Positions 63,006 through 64,000 of a stretch of 64,000 nt of DNA are shown one piece after another (the first letter of the stretch is position 1; each line of letters begins with the position of its first letter). The position numbers and the translations under genes are program-made. Below the pieces are notes generated by a model. The model did not search any database, had not been told where the DNA came from, and saw only the letters and a list, made by a program, of their open reading frames with translations. The stretch lies in contig NZ_LQPP01000026.1 in NCBI RefSeq assembly GCF_002102345.1, positions 1 to 64,000 of the forward strand. The letters run 5' to 3'. This DNA is from Mycolicibacterium peregrinum (lineage in GTDB: Bacteria > Actinomycetota > Actinomycetes > Mycobacteriales > Mycobacteriaceae).

Positions 63006-63926
63006 ATGGATCTGCGGGCTCCCGAGGTCAACATCGCCCGACGGGGGGCCCGGAACGGGTTGGGGGCCTTCGTCTCCGAGTCGGCGTTCGAGCACTTCCT
63101 GGGCGCCTACCGGGCCGGGATGGCGACGCTGCCCCCGTTTGAACTGTTCGATGTGCCCACCTCGTTCGGAACGGTCCGGGCCTACCGGTTCGCCGGACCG
63201 GACTCAGGTGCGCCGGTGGTGCTGCTGCCGGGCCGCAACGCGTCGACGCCGATGTACCGGACCAACCTCGGGCCGTTGCTGCAACAGCGCACGGTGTATG
63301 CGATCGACCTGCTCGGTGAGGCCGGTCTGTCGGTGCAGCACAAGCCGATTCGCGGTGCGCCGGATCAGGCGCAATGGCTGGACGAAACGCTGGCCGGCCT
63401 GGGCCTGGAAACGGCGCACCTGCTGGGAGTGTCGATGGGCGGGTGGACGGCGGCGAACTGCGCGGTGCACCGTCCCGGCCGGATAGCCTCACTCACCCTG
63501 CTCGACCCGGTTTTCACCTTCACCGGAATCCCGGTGAAGGCCGTTCTCGCCTCGGTGGCGCTGTTCGCCCCGGGTGTACCGGAGGCCTGGCGCCGGAGGG
63601 TGCACAGCTGGATCGCCGGTGGTGCCGATCTCCAGGCGGCCGCGAGCGAATCCGCGCTGATCGATGCCGGGGCAAAGGATTTCACGCTGCGCACACCGGC
63701 GCCGAAAATGTTCACCGAGGAGCAGTTGCGGGGGCTCGACGTTCCGGTGCTGGCGTTGATCGCGGGCCGCAGCGTCATGCTCGACCCCAAGCGTGCCGTC
63801 GCGCGGGCGCGAGAGCTGCTGGCGCGCGGGGAAGTCGAACTCTGGGCCGATGCTTCCCACGCCATCAACGGTGAGTACCCCGAAGAGATCGCCCGACGTG
63901 CGGGACGCTTCTGGGACGAGGTGTAG
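63006..63926 (+). CDS. Alpha/beta-hydrolase fold protein
   Basis: A 306-residue hydrolase: VVLLPGRNASTPMYRTNLGP, VYAIDLLGEAGLS, nucleophile elbow HLLGVSMGGWTAANCAVHRPG, SLTLLDPVFTF and catalytic His in ADASHAINGEYPEE. The cap region (about 180-240) is helical. No signal peptide, so probably cytoplasmic. It starts 25 bp after glmS on the same strand. Substrate unknown; the acidic residue is probably the Asp after VLALIAGRSVML. Confidence 0.85.
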   Translation: MDLRAPEVNIARRGARNGLGAFVSESAFEHFLGAYRAGMATLPPFELFDVPTSFGTVRAYRFAGPDSGAPVVLLPGRNASTPMYRTNLGPLLQQRTVYAIDLLGEAGLSVQHKPIRGAPDQAQWLDETLAGLGLETAHLLGVSMGGWTAANCAVHRPGRIASLTLLDPVFTFTGIPVKAVLASVALFAPGVPEAWRRRVHSWIAGGADLQAAASESALIDAGAKDFTLRTPAPKMFTEEQLRGLDVPVLALIAGRSVMLDPKRAVARARELLARGEVELWADASHAINGEYPEEIARRAGRFWDEV

Positions 63927-63938
63927 GCGCCAGGGTCT

Positions 63939-64000
63939 TCAGGCGCGGATCACCGACGGCCCCAGCGCTTCATAGTGCTGTGCTTGCTCTGCGGGTAACT
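63939..64000 (-). CDS. C-terminal end of a minus-strand gene cut by the window edge
   Basis: Reading from the right edge, the minus strand gives an open, coding-like end (EQAQHYEALGPSVIRA then TGA at 63941-63939), convergent with the preceding hydrolase. Only about 19 codons are available, so the product cannot be identified. Confidence 0.45.
   Translation of the reverse strand, partial: LPAEQAQHYEALGPSVIRA

Overview
The window comes from a high-GC actinobacterium, almost certainly a fast-growing Mycobacterium (Mycolicibacterium). The backbone gene order infA-rpmJ-rpsM-rpsK-rpsD-rpoA-rplQ-truA, cutinases, ESX-4 (eccB4, mycP4, eccD4, eccC4, an Rv3446c-type gene, esxU, esxT), rplM-rpsI, glmM, Rv3440c/Rv3439c-type genes, an Rv3438-type gene and glmS is the order of the M. 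tuberculosis Rv3436c-Rv3464 region, and the left edge is the start of rmlB. No tRNA, rRNA, transposase, phage gene or CRISPR array was seen.

Layout. 1-7.6 kb (mostly minus strand): rmlB start, two tandem F420-type luciferase-like oxidoreductases, a cyclic-nucleotide-sensor histidine kinase next to a receiver/glutaredoxin-like/thioredoxin-reductase-like fusion, and a flotillin-NfeD pair. 7.9-12.6 kb (plus): translation and transcription genes ending in truA. 12.6-15.5 kb (minus): four tandem secreted cutinases. 15.5-17.2 kb: a divergent EamA exporter and CGNR regulator. 17.2-27 kb: a complete ESX-4 locus with mycP4-eccD4 on the opposite strand. 27-43.1 kb: an accessory block placed between esxT and rplM (adjacent in M. 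tuberculosis). It has a DEAD-box helicase, a GAF regulator, an aldehyde dehydrogenase, a PduO-C/GlcG-type protein, a FhuF-like Fe-S protein, B12-dependent diol dehydratase with reactivase, an ethanolamine permease, ethanolamine ammonia-lyase and a HAD lipoprotein. 43.3-48.3 kb: rplM-rpsI, a small exported protein, glmM and the Rv3440c/Rv3439c-type pair. 48.4-61 kb: accessory catabolic and regulatory genes (KshA-type Rieske oxygenase, degenerate cyclase, flavin monooxygenases, three TetR and one LysR regulators, a broken ABC transporter, an SDR). 61-64 kb: glmS and hydrolases.

How they fit. The 27-43 kb block reads as a small-alcohol/amino-alcohol catabolic module. A surface lipoprotein phosphatase may release ethanolamine, the permease imports it, EutBC makes acetaldehyde and ammonia, PduCDE makes propionaldehyde (or 3-hydroxypropionaldehyde), and the aldehyde dehydrogenase oxidises the aldehydes. 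No microcompartment shell genes are present.

The most interesting signal is three near-identical SigM-type promoter motifs (GGAAC-N17-CGTCN). They lie before eccC4, before esxU-esxT and, 20 kb away, before the Rv3440c/Rv3439c-type pair. The first protein of that pair ends in a YxxxD type VII secretion motif and the second carries a WxG-type helical domain. Together this suggests that the distant pair are ESX-4 substrates or partners under the same sigma factor. MycP4 appears to lack its catalytic serine (Asn instead).
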